A stretch of DNA of 64,000 nucleotides from CBDCTM01 sp965222005 (GCA_965222005.1 OZ244935.1:5580001-5644000); one strand, 5' to 3'. Shown: positions 33,570-43,420, counted from the first letter of the stretch. A program made the numbers and translations. Notes: generated by a model from the letters alone, not told the origin.

Positions 33570-36500
33570 ATGAAACTACAAATCATCAGTGCCGGTGCGG
33601 GCAGCGGCAAAACCTACCGCCTCACGCACGAGATGCTACGCTTACTAAAGAGTGGTGTGCGACCTGGCGGCATCATGGCTACTACTTTCACCAACAAGGC
33701 TGCCGCCGAGCTTCAGGAGCGGGTGCGTATCCAATTGCTAGAGGAAGGTATGACGCAAGAGGCTGACCAATTGGCCGACGCGCTCATAGGTACTGTTCAC
33801 AGCCTGGGCGTGAAGCTCCTCAAGCGTTTTGCCTTCGAGGCGGGCCTCTCTCCACAAATCGACATCATGGCCGACGACGACCAACAGCTGTTGTTCAACA
33901 AGGCGCTGGCCACTGTGCTCCGGCAAGAGCGAATCGACCAAATGGAAGCCCTCAGCGAGCAGCTAGGATTAAACAAACGCGGCTATTACGACTGGCGCCG
34001 CGATGTCAAACAGCTTAGTGATATTGCCCGCAGCAATGACTTTTCCATCGAACAGCTTGAATACAGTAAGCAAAAATCACTTAGCACCTTTGGTCGGTTC
34101 TTAGGTAAGCCCTCCACAGAAAGTGCGGAAGCCTTTAACAAACAGCTCCTTCAATTGCTCCGCGATACCTTTCAAAGGGTCGAGCAAAATGAGGATACTA
34201 CCAAAGTGACCCAAAAAATGCTGGATGAGCTCAAACAGTTCAGCAATCGCCTTGAATTGCAGGGGCAGCTCAATTGGCATGAGTGGGTAAAGATCAGCAA
34301 ACTCAGGCATGGGGCCAAGAGCCGCGAGGATGTGGCAGAGCTACTCGATTACACCCGTCGGCATGATGAGCATCCACTGTTTCACAAAAACATCAACGAT
34401 TACATTGCGCTGGTCTTTGATCTGACAATTGCTGCGGTAAAAGAATATGATGCCTATAAAAAACATCGCGGCCTGATCGATTATATAGATATGGAAATCC
34501 AGGTAAAACGTTTGCTCGATCAGCCTGCTGTACAGCATGTGCTAAAGGCAGAGCTGGATTTGTTGATGGTTGATGAATTTCAAGATACCAGCCCCTTGCA
34601 GCTTGAAATATTTCTCAAGCTCTCTAATTTGGCCAAGCATTCTGTTTGGGTGGGCGACCCCAAGCAATCGATCTACGGATTCCGGGGAGCGGAACCTGCC
34701 CTTATGCGTGCCATCATTGAACACAATGGAGGAATTGCCGCTGAAGATATTCAGAAGTTTAGCTGGCGTAGTCGGGAAGATATAGCCTTTCTCACCAATG
34801 GGCTTTTCACCGAAGCTTTTCGTGATTTGCCAAAAGAGCAAATTGCCCTTCAGCCAAAGCGGTGCAAACAAAACACAACCGACAACGGCGCCCTGGAGCC
34901 TCCTGAGATGGGTGACGCCATCCATCACTGGCATTTCGATTTTGATGGCGAAGGCCGCAGTCCTGCAAAACCCTGGATGGAAAATGCCATCGCCACTTCG
35001 CTGCATACTTTTTTATCTCGCCATCCCCTGGTATTTGACAAATCGGACCGGTGCTACCGCCCCATCCGGCCAGGTGATGTGGCTATTCTTTGCCGTTCCA
35101 ATGCTTCCTGCCTTGAGATGGCTGAAGCTTTGCACAAAGCCGGCATCAAGGCTGCTATCGCCCGGGCGGGGTTGTTGCATACTGCGGAAGCCCGGTTCAT
35201 CATTGCCTGTTTAAAATATATGCTCAACGAAAAGGATTCGCTTTCGGTAGCGGAAATCCTGTTGCTTTCCGGCCAAAAGGAGATCGAAGAGATCGTTGAC
35301 AACAGATTGGACTGGCTAAACAGCAGGCCACAATCCGTAGCACCCTGGGCTTCAGAAAATCCCTTTATCCAACAACTCAACCTACTGCGGCCCCAGCTGC
35401 TGGAACTGTCGGGTGCTGAAATTCTCAACCTGCTTTTGGAGTCGCTTGATCTGCGCAGGCTCATCGCCCGCTGGGGGCACGGCTCCCGGCGTATGGATAA
35501 TGTGGATGTGCTTCGGCGTATGGCTATTGAATATGAGGAGGCCTGCAACCGACTACACACAGCCGCTTCTTTAGGAGGCTTGCTTCTTTGGCTCAACGAA
35601 CTGGAGCAAAATGGAGAAGACAAACAGGGTTCCGGCCAGAGCAGCGATGCCGTCAATGTGCTTACCTATCACAAAAGCAAAGGGCTGGAATGGCCGGTGG
35701 TGATCTGCCATAGTTTGGAAGGTCGGCTCAAAGATAGTGTCTGGGGAATCGATATTGTCAATGAACGAGCCGCTATTCATATCGATGACATTCTGGGGGG
35801 GCGGTGGCTCCGCTTTTGGGTCAATCCTTATGGCGATCAGCAGTCCGGCACAGCACTGGCAGAGCGGCTCGATGCAAGCCCCGAAAAGGCTGCAGCCCGC
35901 CAAAAGGCGCTGCTCGAAGAGGCTCGCTTGCTGTATGTAGGGATTACCAGAGCCAGAGATTACCTGGTATTTCCGACTCGTTCCAAGCCCACCCTCCTGC
36001 TCAATCGTTGCTGGCATCACGGCGACGAAAGCCAACCCACACTTGATGCCAATAGTGATGAAAGCCCCTGGATTTGGGAAGGTAATCCCGTTTTTAAGCA
36101 AACCGAAGTGTTTTCCTACCCGCGTGATTTTGCAGTGGTGGAAACCACAGAAACGGCTGCCCGCTATTTGGAGGCTGCTCCGGCCGATGAAAGTAATGTC
36201 TCTTACCAGCCTTTTGCCATAGAGCTGAAAAATGAATCGATCCGGCAACATTGGAAGTGCACAATTGGCAATGCCACCCCCTATCACCCACCATTGACAA
36301 TCGAAGATCAGGCATCGGCCAAAAAGGCTGCTAAACTGCTAAAGGGCTTGTTGATAGCCGATCATCCCGATTTGCCACCGGCCGAGCGAGCTACTATGGC
36401 CCGGGACTTGATTGATCGTTTTGAATTGGATGAACTGCTAGGTGTAAAGCAGGTCTTACAACAATCGGATGCATTTCATCGGAATTTGCAAGAGCAGCTA

Positions 36501-36839
36501 GGCTATCAAAAGCTGTTGCGCAAGTTCCCCCTGCGGCTAAAAAAAGAAGAGCAACTGTTCACTACAATCGCCGATTTTGTTTTGCTCAGAGAAGATGGCT
36601 TTGTACTAATCCAAAATAGTGCCTTCAATGGTGCTCCCAAAAAGCTGCGCGCGAAAGCTAAAGAACTAGCTGGATGGCTGGAGTGGAGCGGAGCGGCTTT
36701 GGAGGAGGTATTTGGTAGAGGGGCAAACCGTTATTTTGTACATTTTGTCACACAGGCTGTATTAATGGAAGCGAGCCCCAGAGTGAAGGCGAATAAGGAA
36801 GCCAAGAAGGAGGAAGGAGTTCAGGGAAAGCTGTTTTAG
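33570..36839 (+). CDS. UvrD/RecB-family helicase (AddA-like) with degenerate nuclease tail
   Basis: A 1089-residue superfamily 1A helicase. Walker A AGAGSGKTYRLTHEM, TTFTNKAAAELQERVR, Walker B LMVDEFQDTSPLQ, motif III VGDPKQSIYGFRGAEP, motif V VNVLTYHKSKGLEWPVV and motif VI LLYVGITRARDYL are all intact. The C-terminal ~200 residues align in position with the RecB/AddA nuclease domain, but the place of the iDyK motif reads FVLIQNSAFNG and the GxID region is TIADFVLL, so the nuclease looks dead. No AddB-type partner is adjacent. It follows dcd closely. Confidence 0.88.
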   Translation: MKLQIISAGAGSGKTYRLTHEMLRLLKSGVRPGGIMATTFTNKAAAELQERVRIQLLEEGMTQEADQLADALIGTVHSLGVKLLKRFAFEAGLSPQIDIMADDDQQLLFNKALATVLRQERIDQMEALSEQLGLNKRGYYDWRRDVKQLSDIARSNDFSIEQLEYSKQKSLSTFGRFLGKPSTESAEAFNKQLLQLLRDTFQRVEQNEDTTKVTQKMLDELKQFSNRLELQGQLNWHEWVKISKLRHGAKSREDVAELLDYTRRHDEHPLFHKNINDYIALVFDLTIAAVKEYDAYKKHRGLIDYIDMEIQVKRLLDQPAVQHVLKAELDLLMVDEFQDTSPLQLEIFLKLSNLAKHSVWVGDPKQSIYGFRGAEPALMRAIIEHNGGIAAEDIQKFSWRSREDIAFLTNGLFTEAFRDLPKEQIALQPKRCKQNTTDNGALEPPEMGDAIHHWHFDFDGEGRSPAKPWMENAIATSLHTFLSRHPLVFDKSDRCYRPIRPGDVAILCRSNASCLEMAEALHKAGIKAAIARAGLLHTAEARFIIACLKYMLNEKDSLSVAEILLLSGQKEIEEIVDNRLDWLNSRPQSVAPWASENPFIQQLNLLRPQLLELSGAEILNLLLESLDLRRLIARWGHGSRRMDNVDVLRRMAIEYEEACNRLHTAASLGGLLLWLNELEQNGEDKQGSGQSSDAVNVLTYHKSKGLEWPVVICHSLEGRLKDSVWGIDIVNERAAIHIDDILGGRWLRFWVNPYGDQQSGTALAERLDASPEKAAARQKALLEEARLLYVGITRARDYLVFPTRSKPTLLLNRCWHHGDESQPTLDANSDESPWIWEGNPVFKQTEVFSYPRDFAVVETTETAARYLEAAPADESNVSYQPFAIELKNESIRQHWKCTIGNATPYHPPLTIEDQASAKKAAKLLKGLLIADHPDLPPAERATMARDLIDRFELDELLGVKQVLQQSDAFHRNLQEQLGYQKLLRKFPLRLKKEEQLFTTIADFVLLREDGFVLIQNSAFNGAPKKLRAKAKELAGWLEWSGAALEEVFGRGANRYFVHFVTQAVLMEASPRVKANKEAKKEEGVQGKLF

Positions 36840-37022
36840 CTGGCTACTTCATAAAACAGCCCATCCACCAAAAGCAGACAGGCTATCGTATCTAAGAAAA
36901 GACTCTTTTGAAGTGTCTTCGCTTGGGTTAGAGACCGGGTAAATCTTGGCGAAAACAGCAACAAAATTAGTTATTTGACGTCCTAATGCAGAGAAAGTAA
37001 CTCTCAAACTACCTATTTGATT

Positions 37023-37604
37023 ATGAAAAATGCATTGTTGGCATTTCTGTTTTTGGCAACCGTTGTATCGCTGGTTTACTGGGATTACACCTTTTGCCAC
37101 AGTCACCAGCACAGCCTTCATTCCGGCAGAACCGAGGATCATGCAGCCGTCGGGCATACCACTCATTCAGATAGCCACCAAAGCTCTGAAGAGCATCATC
37201 CTATGAGCGAGACTACTTCTTCCGAGCATACAGCTCCTCCAGCCAATGAGACACCACCGGAGCAAGCAACTGTGCCGGTAGAGTACGAAGTGGTAGAAAT
37301 TCCTGAAAAGGTAACTAAAACTTCAGTTTTTGCGGATGAGGAAAGTGCCTTATACGATCACTCCCCCCCTTTCATGGTAGTAGCAGGGGCTTTCAGAAAA
37401 GAGCCAAACGCCATTGTTGAGCTGAGCCGTATTCAACGCCTCGGCTTCGATGGTGAGCTGGTACGTTTTCATGCTTCCAGCTATCACACTGTGCTTGCCG
37501 GACGTTTTCCGACCGCTCAAAAGGCGGGCGAAACGGTAGCCAGGCTTCAAAAACAACAAATCCCTGCTTATATCATTCGCCGCAGGGAAGTTGGTCAAAA
37601 TTAG
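37023..37604 (+). CDS. SPOR-domain protein with His-rich linker
   Basis: A 193-residue protein with an N-terminal membrane anchor (NALLAFLFLATVVSLVYW). Residues ~25-70 contain about thirteen histidines (CHSHQHSLHSG, HAAVGHTTHSDSH, EEHHPMSE) and may bind a metal. An acidic linker leads to a C-terminal SPOR peptidoglycan-binding domain (FMVVAGAFRKEPNAIVEL ... YHTVLAGRFPTAQKA). It is the first of two adjacent SPOR genes. Confidence 0.75.
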   Translation: MKNALLAFLFLATVVSLVYWDYTFCHSHQHSLHSGRTEDHAAVGHTTHSDSHQSSEEHHPMSETTSSEHTAPPANETPPEQATVPVEYEVVEIPEKVTKTSVFADEESALYDHSPPFMVVAGAFRKEPNAIVELSRIQRLGFDGELVRFHASSYHTVLAGRFPTAQKAGETVARLQKQQIPAYIIRRREVGQN

Positions 37605-37708
37605 AAGAGAAATTAATTTTCCATCAACACAATTTGCACAAATTCCGTACATTTATACATCCCTTTTCCCGAGCAATCTTCATTTCTAATACCAACAAAC
37701 CATCAACT

Positions 37709-38248
37709 ATGAGCAGAATCTTCCAAACCATTATCATCTTACTTGTGATTGTCGGCCTGGCTATCTGCGTATTTGCCATCCTCCGATCCTGCAACAAAAT
37801 AGACGAACCTACCCATGATACCGCAGTCACCATGCCTGATGATGGAGGTGCGCTTGAAAACGAGCCAGCACCCGATCTGGAGGATCTGTACGATGAAACT
37901 ACTTCAACGGAAACAGGCCAGGCGGATGAGGAAATGCAAGATGCCGAGCCTTCAGAGCCTGAGGAAGTCTTGATTGATCGGGAGGTGGTCAGCAGCGAGT
38001 ACGTTGATTATTATGTAGTGGTAGGCGCATTTTTGCATGAAGAGAATGCCCAGGCTGAAGTGCAAAAGCTCAAAAAGCGCGGCTACCAGGAAGCCGAACT
38101 GGCCGTGTTCGATATGTCCCAATATTATTCTGTATTTGCCAGTCGGGAAGGGAGCTTGCAGGCTGCCTGGAAGCAGCGCGATCAATTGCGCAGCTCAGGT
38201 TATGTCGATACCTACGTACATAAGCGGCGAAGCAAGTATGGGAGGTGA
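37709..38248 (+). CDS. SPOR-domain protein with intact C-terminus
   Basis: A 179-residue protein with a membrane anchor (FQTIIILLVIVGLAICVFAI), a Glu/Asp-rich linker (about 35-95) and a SPOR domain (YYVVVGAFLHEENAQAEVQ, RGYQEAELAVFDMSQYYSVF). ATG 37709 is chosen over an upstream TTG. SPOR domains bind denuded glycan strands at the division septum. The last 61 codons are duplicated exactly at 53373-53555. The gene ends at the left boundary of a 15-kb segment that looks inserted. Confidence 0.82.
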   Translation: MSRIFQTIIILLVIVGLAICVFAILRSCNKIDEPTHDTAVTMPDDGGALENEPAPDLEDLYDETTSTETGQADEEMQDAEPSEPEEVLIDREVVSSEYVDYYVVVGAFLHEENAQAEVQKLKKRGYQEAELAVFDMSQYYSVFASREGSLQAAWKQRDQLRSSGYVDTYVHKRRSKYGR

Positions 38249-38253
38249 TTAGT
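38065..38253 (+). repeat. left copy of 189-bp direct repeat
   Basis: Identical base for base with 53372-53560 (offset 15307), read by eye along the whole length. The copy includes the last 61 codons and stop of the SPOR gene plus five bases TTAGT. Outside the copies the sequences differ at once (A versus G before, G versus A after). Confidence 0.92.
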
Positions 38254-38284
38254 GTCAAAATCCTTTTTCTCAAAACAAATGAAC

Positions 38285-38339
38285 ACAGAGACACGGAGAA
38301 GCGTAGTATTTCTTTACCCCCGCAACTCTGTGCCTCTGT
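38285..38339. repeat. imperfect inverted repeat just inside the left boundary
   Basis: Arms 38285-38298 (ACAGAGACACGGAG) and 38326-38339 (CTCTGTGCCTCTGT); 12 of 14 positions pair, with a 27-base loop. It lies between two convergent genes and could act as a bidirectional terminator. The CACAGAG-type words resemble a dispersed repeat I have seen in other bacteria, unverified here. Confidence 0.5.
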
Positions 38340-38366
38340 ATTTGAAATATAATTTGGCGATGACAG

Positions 38367-40829
38367 TTATTGAATGACAAGTTTTTCTAATTCCCATACA
38401 TTACTTCCCTTTATTTCGAAGACATAAACTCCCTTAGGAATTACACCTAATCGCAATTCGGTTATATCATTTTCTATTACATTTAGCCCTTGAATTTGAA
38501 AAACCCTTCGCCCTCGTAAATCCATGATATTAATAGTAAGGTTTTCTGTTGTACCTATTATTGACAAATACAAGCTACCCGAACATGGATTGGGAAAAAT
38601 TTCATGCCGAAACAAATCAGGTTGATCTAAATTCCTAGTGATCTCATCAACTACGATATAAGTGCTATCTAAATTAGAACACCCGTTATCGTCTGTAAAA
38701 GTGTAAAAAATAGTATGTACACCAATACCGGCTATCTCAGGATAAAAGAACCTATTTTGAACGCCATTACCAGAATACACACCTCCTTGGGGGATACCAC
38801 AATTTAAATCCAAAGGAGGATCATTGATTAAAATCGTATCAAAGGAGCATAGCTCTACAACGGGATTGTCAATAACGAAAAAAATGAATGTATCTGTCCT
38901 TTCGAAACAATCAAAGGGATCAATGTAGTGGTATATTGCCGTGTATGATCCGGGATCAGCAGAAATATCTATAATGCCAGATTCAGTGGCTGCGCCAGTC
39001 CAATAACTGTGTAGGCTATCGTATGGTTCAGCTTGTAACTGAATGGTAGAATCACTTTCACAAAAAACATTATTATCTGGTGGAATGATTTGCGGTTCGA
39101 TTCCCTGATAATCATAGTATCTGATAAAGTTTCCGGAACCCGTTAATAACTCAAACCCGCAGCTTCCATCCAACTCAGCAATTTCAGGATATGCGTGATT
39201 TCCAGGCCCAAACGCATATACAAGAAAATCATTCGTGGGTTGAAAATGAGGCTGTTGAGCATTTCCAGTGTTCAGGAAAAGTTTGACACCAAATCCGGTA
39301 TAAGCAATCATGTCCAAATCACCGTCATTGTCAACATCACCGAAGCTGGGTTTTCGTACAACACTTGGCAAATCATCAACAGAAAGAAGGCCAACATAAG
39401 TCCACGTGTATCCAACAGAATCTTTCACATATTCCAGCCAATGCAGTTTGTCATCATCTACTAAAATTAAATCGGCAAAGCCATTGGCATTGATATCAAC
39501 AATGTCGAAAGTAGCCCAATAGTCCTGAATTTGAAATGCATCCAGAACCGGGTCAGCTACAAAATGAAAATCCAAATCGGATACTGCTCCACTACGCAGA
39601 AACATTTTCAATTTCTTATCTTCGATTGTCAACATATCCACCAGTGAATCACGGTTAAAGTCAAAGAAATCTGCATACAAAAAATCTCCTTCCAGGCCTA
39701 AGAAATACGGCGACACCAATTGCCAATGGTTCTCCGTCAGGCTATCCATCATGCTGTAATGAACCACCCGACTGCCATCGCTTACAAAAAGATCAGGCAA
39801 ATTATCATTGTTGATGTCTTTTACTACCGGATAATATCCTCCGCTGATACCTGGGTAGTCAACTGATTCCAAATTGAATGTTACTGGGCAATTACCTATT
39901 ATCTGGACATTTCTGTAAAACTGTAATTCACCATTACTTGAAATAAAAAGGTCAAGATCACCATCCGCATCGATATCCACCATAGCAGGCCGAACGACAC
40001 AGCCTCCTGCTGACTGACAAGCGTCAATACCGGCAAAGTTTTCAGTTTGAAGCGCCCATATCATCGTATCTGGCTGGCTGCTGATATTTTCGTACAAATA
40101 CAAATGGCCGTAGGCCTCCGAAACGATTAGCTCAACCTGCCCGTCACAATCAATATCTGCTACAATGGGCGACTTTCGCCAGCTACCATAAATGGTAATT
40201 CGAATCGTATTAGTATCCCATACTGCTATATTTTTATCTCCAATATTCCGTACATATACTACCTCTCCCACACCCCCTGCAATAACTAAATCCATATCTT
40301 CGTCGTCATCGAGATCAGCAGCAAAAGGTACGCTGGCATCATGCACATCCACATTGGCTACTGAATCTTCTGCCAACACAAAAGCAGGCTGGCCACCTAC
40401 ATCTTCCTGTAGATACAATTGCACATATCCTCCTAAACCTGCGTCAAGGCCCGTACCTAAAAAAATATCCAACAATCCATCGTTATTGATATCCGCTATC
40501 GATGGGGATGCCCAACCTTGTGGAGCTTTAATATCGCCGAAGGAATCTGTAATCAACACAAAACAAGGCTCATAAGCATCCCCCTGGTTTTCAAAGTAGC
40601 TAAGGCGGCCATCCTTCTTCCCATACAGCAAATCATAATCACCATCGCCATCTATGTCATAAAAACAGGGACTTCGATGTTCTCCACCAGGCAGGCCTCC
40701 TTCAAAGGCATTGCATATCCACTCATTGTGTATAAAAGCACCTTTTACGGGCTCAAGATAAATGGGTGTTTGTCCTAAAAACCAAATAGGGACAAAGAAG
40801 CTCAACAATAAACTAATATATATTTTCAT
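38367..40829 (-). CDS. FG-GAP/VCBS repeat protein with T9SS type-A sorting domain
   Basis: An 820-residue secreted protein with a signal peptide (MKIYISLLLSFFVPIWFLGQ). Seven or so FG-GAP/VCBS-like units carry DxDxDGxxD calcium-loop motifs (DIDGDGDYDLLY, DINNDGLLDIFLG, DIDADGDLDLFIS, DVDNDGDLDMIAY), forming a beta-propeller. A Cys-containing domain and then a T9SS type-A C-terminal domain (FPNPCSGSLYLSI ... IPKGVYVFEIKGSN) follow. Surface-exposed, probably in adhesion or substrate binding; no enzyme motif is visible. Inside the left part of the putative insertion. Confidence 0.82.
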   Translation of the reverse strand: MKIYISLLLSFFVPIWFLGQTPIYLEPVKGAFIHNEWICNAFEGGLPGGEHRSPCFYDIDGDGDYDLLYGKKDGRLSYFENQGDAYEPCFVLITDSFGDIKAPQGWASPSIADINNDGLLDIFLGTGLDAGLGGYVQLYLQEDVGGQPAFVLAEDSVANVDVHDASVPFAADLDDDEDMDLVIAGGVGEVVYVRNIGDKNIAVWDTNTIRITIYGSWRKSPIVADIDCDGQVELIVSEAYGHLYLYENISSQPDTMIWALQTENFAGIDACQSAGGCVVRPAMVDIDADGDLDLFISSNGELQFYRNVQIIGNCPVTFNLESVDYPGISGGYYPVVKDINNDNLPDLFVSDGSRVVHYSMMDSLTENHWQLVSPYFLGLEGDFLYADFFDFNRDSLVDMLTIEDKKLKMFLRSGAVSDLDFHFVADPVLDAFQIQDYWATFDIVDINANGFADLILVDDDKLHWLEYVKDSVGYTWTYVGLLSVDDLPSVVRKPSFGDVDNDGDLDMIAYTGFGVKLFLNTGNAQQPHFQPTNDFLVYAFGPGNHAYPEIAELDGSCGFELLTGSGNFIRYYDYQGIEPQIIPPDNNVFCESDSTIQLQAEPYDSLHSYWTGAATESGIIDISADPGSYTAIYHYIDPFDCFERTDTFIFFVIDNPVVELCSFDTILINDPPLDLNCGIPQGGVYSGNGVQNRFFYPEIAGIGVHTIFYTFTDDNGCSNLDSTYIVVDEITRNLDQPDLFRHEIFPNPCSGSLYLSIIGTTENLTINIMDLRGRRVFQIQGLNVIENDITELRLGVIPKGVYVFEIKGSNVWELEKLVIQ

Positions 40830-40880
40830 ACTCTTTAATTTTTAGATGAACTAAAGTTTTGATACACCGCGACGAAGCCC

Positions 40881-41654
40881 TTATTCATCAATCATCAGAC
40901 GATACAGTTCCCGGCTTTGATCATCATCGCCAGCATCAGATAATTTGAAAAAGTACTGACCAGGCCCAGGCAAAGGAAACTCCTCATCAACCGCTACGCC
41001 GGCTGTTGCTGCAATATGGTAACAAACTTCCTGTTGTAATTTGTCGAAAACCTGTACTACCACTCTGACTTCGGCAGGGGCTGGATCCACCTTAATCTTG
41101 GTCGGGCTGCCGCCCTGCAAACTAATCTGATAAAAATCGGTATCGCCTTCCGTTCTGATCTTACCTTCTACTATTTCACCCGGAAAGATAGAGCTGGCCG
41201 TCTCAAATGAATTATTGTACTCGTGAGGATCGGAAAAATCCCAATCAAGGGATAAGCCATAAGTAAGACCATAGTCGGAAAACGGTGTCACTTTCACAAA
41301 ATACCTGGCTGGTTGAAGTAGCTTTTCAAATGTGAAATGGGAAGCAGAACCATCCAGGTAGTTTATGGCAAGCCTGGATTGCGTACTGTCGTACACTTCA
41401 ATCTTAAAGTTTGGATTTGTTCCAATAGAATGTATCGTTAATGAAGCTACTCCGGGATTAGGCATTGAGAAAAAATGGTAGCTTTCGCCCTGCTCTTCAT
41501 TCACCCATTTTTCCATAGACTGTCCACCGAACAGTTCTTTTGCACATTCAAAGCTCGTATTCCTCTGGCAAGGATCTTTTTTGATACAACCCAGGTTGCC
41601 GGCCAAAAAGGCCAGCAACAGGGTAAGCGTAAGGGATTGGATGATCGTTTTCAT
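40881..41654 (-). CDS. lipoprotein with PPC-like beta-sandwich domains
   Basis: A 257-residue lipoprotein (lipobox LAGNLGC). It has two related beta-sandwich modules of the pre-peptidase C-terminal (PPC) type, each with the pattern HFFSMPNPGVASLTIHS or DFYQISLQGGSPTKIKVDP followed by a strand pair. The second starts with the usual ..HEYNNSFETASSIFPGE. Probably a surface binding module. It is related in fold to the repeats of the gene at 43493 nearby (inference from shared strand pattern). Confidence 0.6.
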   Translation of the reverse strand: MKTIIQSLTLTLLLAFLAGNLGCIKKDPCQRNTSFECAKELFGGQSMEKWVNEEQGESYHFFSMPNPGVASLTIHSIGTNPNFKIEVYDSTQSRLAINYLDGSASHFTFEKLLQPARYFVKVTPFSDYGLTYGLSLDWDFSDPHEYNNSFETASSIFPGEIVEGKIRTEGDTDFYQISLQGGSPTKIKVDPAPAEVRVVVQVFDKLQQEVCYHIAATAGVAVDEEFPLPGPGQYFFKLSDAGDDDQSRELYRLMIDE

Positions 41655-41672
41655 CTTGAATGAATTTATGGG

Positions 41673-42170
41673 TTAAAAAGTAAGTGTAAGACCTGCCCCG
41701 ATACCATTTGGCGGGATTGTAAGCTGAAGAGAGGTACCCTGGCCTATTACCTGATTGTATTTTTGGATCGCAGGTTTTCCCTTGTTATTCCAGGCCAACA
41801 GATTGATGACTATACCGGTCAGTAAAACACCTGCCCCACCTAGCAGCAAACCAGATCCACTTCCTGACTCTCCGTCACTTGCACCGCCAATGGTTTGGAT
41901 CAACCCACCCAATATCAGTACATCGCCTACAATTGATGTTACTGTTCCAATTGTGTTAAGCCGCTTGTACTGATCCATCAGCCGGCTGGCTTCCGCATCG
42001 TTTGCGGCATAGATGATCTGGCCGATCTCCTTGACCTTTTTCACGCGTTTGCCCTTGTAAAAGACTTTGCGCTTTTGGATTTCGATGGTGTTGCTTTCTG
42101 CCTGGCCATTTAATTCGTTGCCTGTAAAGAACAAAGAGAGCAACAGGCTTAGCGTAAATAACTTTTTCAT
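41673..42170 (-). CDS. hypothetical secreted/membrane protein
   Basis: A 165-residue protein with a signal peptide (KKLFTLSLLLSLFFTGNELNG), a basic segment (KRKVFYKGKRVKKVKEIGQ) and two hydrophobic glycine-rich segments at about 80-97 and 108-125. It is 32 bases from the next upstream minus-strand gene. No family recognised. Confidence 0.5.
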   Translation of the reverse strand: MKKLFTLSLLLSLFFTGNELNGQAESNTIEIQKRKVFYKGKRVKKVKEIGQIIYAANDAEASRLMDQYKRLNTIGTVTSIVGDVLILGGLIQTIGGASDGESGSGSGLLLGGAGVLLTGIVINLLAWNNKGKPAIQKYNQVIGQGTSLQLTIPPNGIGAGLTLTF

Positions 42171-42202
42171 GTTCGTTTAGTTTTAATGGTGATTAAAAAA
42201 GG

Positions 42203-42565
42203 TTAAAAGAAATTTCCATCTACTGTAATGAGGAATGTTTCGCCCTTATCAAGGGTAAATTCCACCGCTTTGGACAGTGGCCCGTTGTCCTGCTCAATGG
42301 TCACCTCCAATGTTCTGTTCACCACAGGCATTCCATACAATTCACATGCACCGGGTCTGACATGTGCGCCGAGTGGAATGATGCGCGTCATATCCACAAA
42401 AATGGTTTCGCTGCGCTCGTTGATAACTTTCAAAAAAGCCGAAGCGCCGGGGTCGTTGACAATTTCGCAAGCTGCTACACCAGATTCCTTTTCACAGTTT
42501 GTAAATATGCCTGTGTAACACAGAACCAAAAACATGGAAAGACTAAAGTTGAATACCGTTTTCAT
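42203..42565 (-). CDS. small hypothetical lipoprotein
   Basis: A 120-residue lipoprotein with leader LSMFLVLCYTGIFTNC and a short beta-rich mature part (FLKVINERSETIFVDMTRII, RTLEVTIEQDNGPLSKAVEF, ETFLITVDGNFF). Lies in a run of four minus-strand envelope genes (40881-43379). No known domain. Confidence 0.5.
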   Translation of the reverse strand: MKTVFNFSLSMFLVLCYTGIFTNCEKESGVAACEIVNDPGASAFLKVINERSETIFVDMTRIIPLGAHVRPGACELYGMPVVNRTLEVTIEQDNGPLSKAVEFTLDKGETFLITVDGNFF

Positions 42566-42665
42566 AATTGTTAGAGTTTAAAGCAAGAGCCTGCCCGTTC
42601 GTTACGGCTGAACCCGGCGAAAAGGCAACAGCCCTTACCGTTAATAATTATCAGCAGTTACTAAT

Positions 42666-43379
42666 TCATGGAGAAACATTGGCCGTAGCTTTTTGCAAGG
42701 GCAGCATATACCCTACTTGCCAGCCCCAGCCCTTGTTGAAGATTTCAGCGATGATGTCTTCTCCCTTGTCGAGATTGACAAATCCCCGATTGTACCGCAG
42801 ATTGGCTGTAATATGCCCTGGCCCTACAGGATAAGCCACCGCAGCACCGAGCTGAATGCCGGCATCCAAACGGGCAGCTTTGGCCTTGTCGAGATCAAAA
42901 TCGGTATAACGCCGGCTTACCGACCTGCTGTTAGTATCACTAGAGCGGGTTTTTTTGCGGTGCTTGCCATACATGAGATAGGCCAGATAAGGTCCTCCCT
43001 CAAGAGAGAATGTCCACTTGCCCGCTGGTTTCAGGTACTTTAAAAAGACCGGCAATTCGACATAAGACAGCACCAGATCATTCTTCGTTTTCCGCTTACT
43101 CGAATTGCTTTCACTTTTGTCCAACTCTCGAAAACCTTTTTGTACAAAACCGGGCTGCAGTTGCAAAGCGAAGGATTCGGATTGGGGCAATACCAACCAC
43201 AATGAAAAGTGCAGGCCCGGCATAGCGCGGTAATCTTCTTCTTCACCTGCATACTCTTCCTTGACGATCTTTTCGGCCCACCTCGCATAATTGGTACCGA
43301 CGGCAAAGCCAACGGAAGTTTGAGCGCTCAGGCCGAGTGCGCTTAGAATTAGCGTAGAAGTAAGTAGAAATTTGTTCAT
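42666..43379 (-). CDS. PorT-like outer-membrane beta-barrel protein
   Basis: A 237-residue protein with signal peptide (FLLTSTLILSALGLSAQ) and the PorT/porin_2-like pattern: GFAVGTNYARW, LQLQPGFVQKGFRE, YVELPVFLKYLKPAGKWTFS (LE-xP-ll.ky pattern), EGGPYLAYLMYGK, LDAGIQLGAAVAYP and GWGWQVGYMLP. Likely an outer-membrane barrel. It is divergent from the tandem-repeat adhesin gene. Confidence 0.72.
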   Translation of the reverse strand: MNKFLLTSTLILSALGLSAQTSVGFAVGTNYARWAEKIVKEEYAGEEEDYRAMPGLHFSLWLVLPQSESFALQLQPGFVQKGFRELDKSESNSSKRKTKNDLVLSYVELPVFLKYLKPAGKWTFSLEGGPYLAYLMYGKHRKKTRSSDTNSRSVSRRYTDFDLDKAKAARLDAGIQLGAAVAYPVGPGHITANLRYNRGFVNLDKGEDIIAEIFNKGWGWQVGYMLPLQKATANVSP

Positions 43380-43420
43380 AATTGTCTAATTTTATAAGTG
43401 AGGAAATAGGTTGTTTTTTG

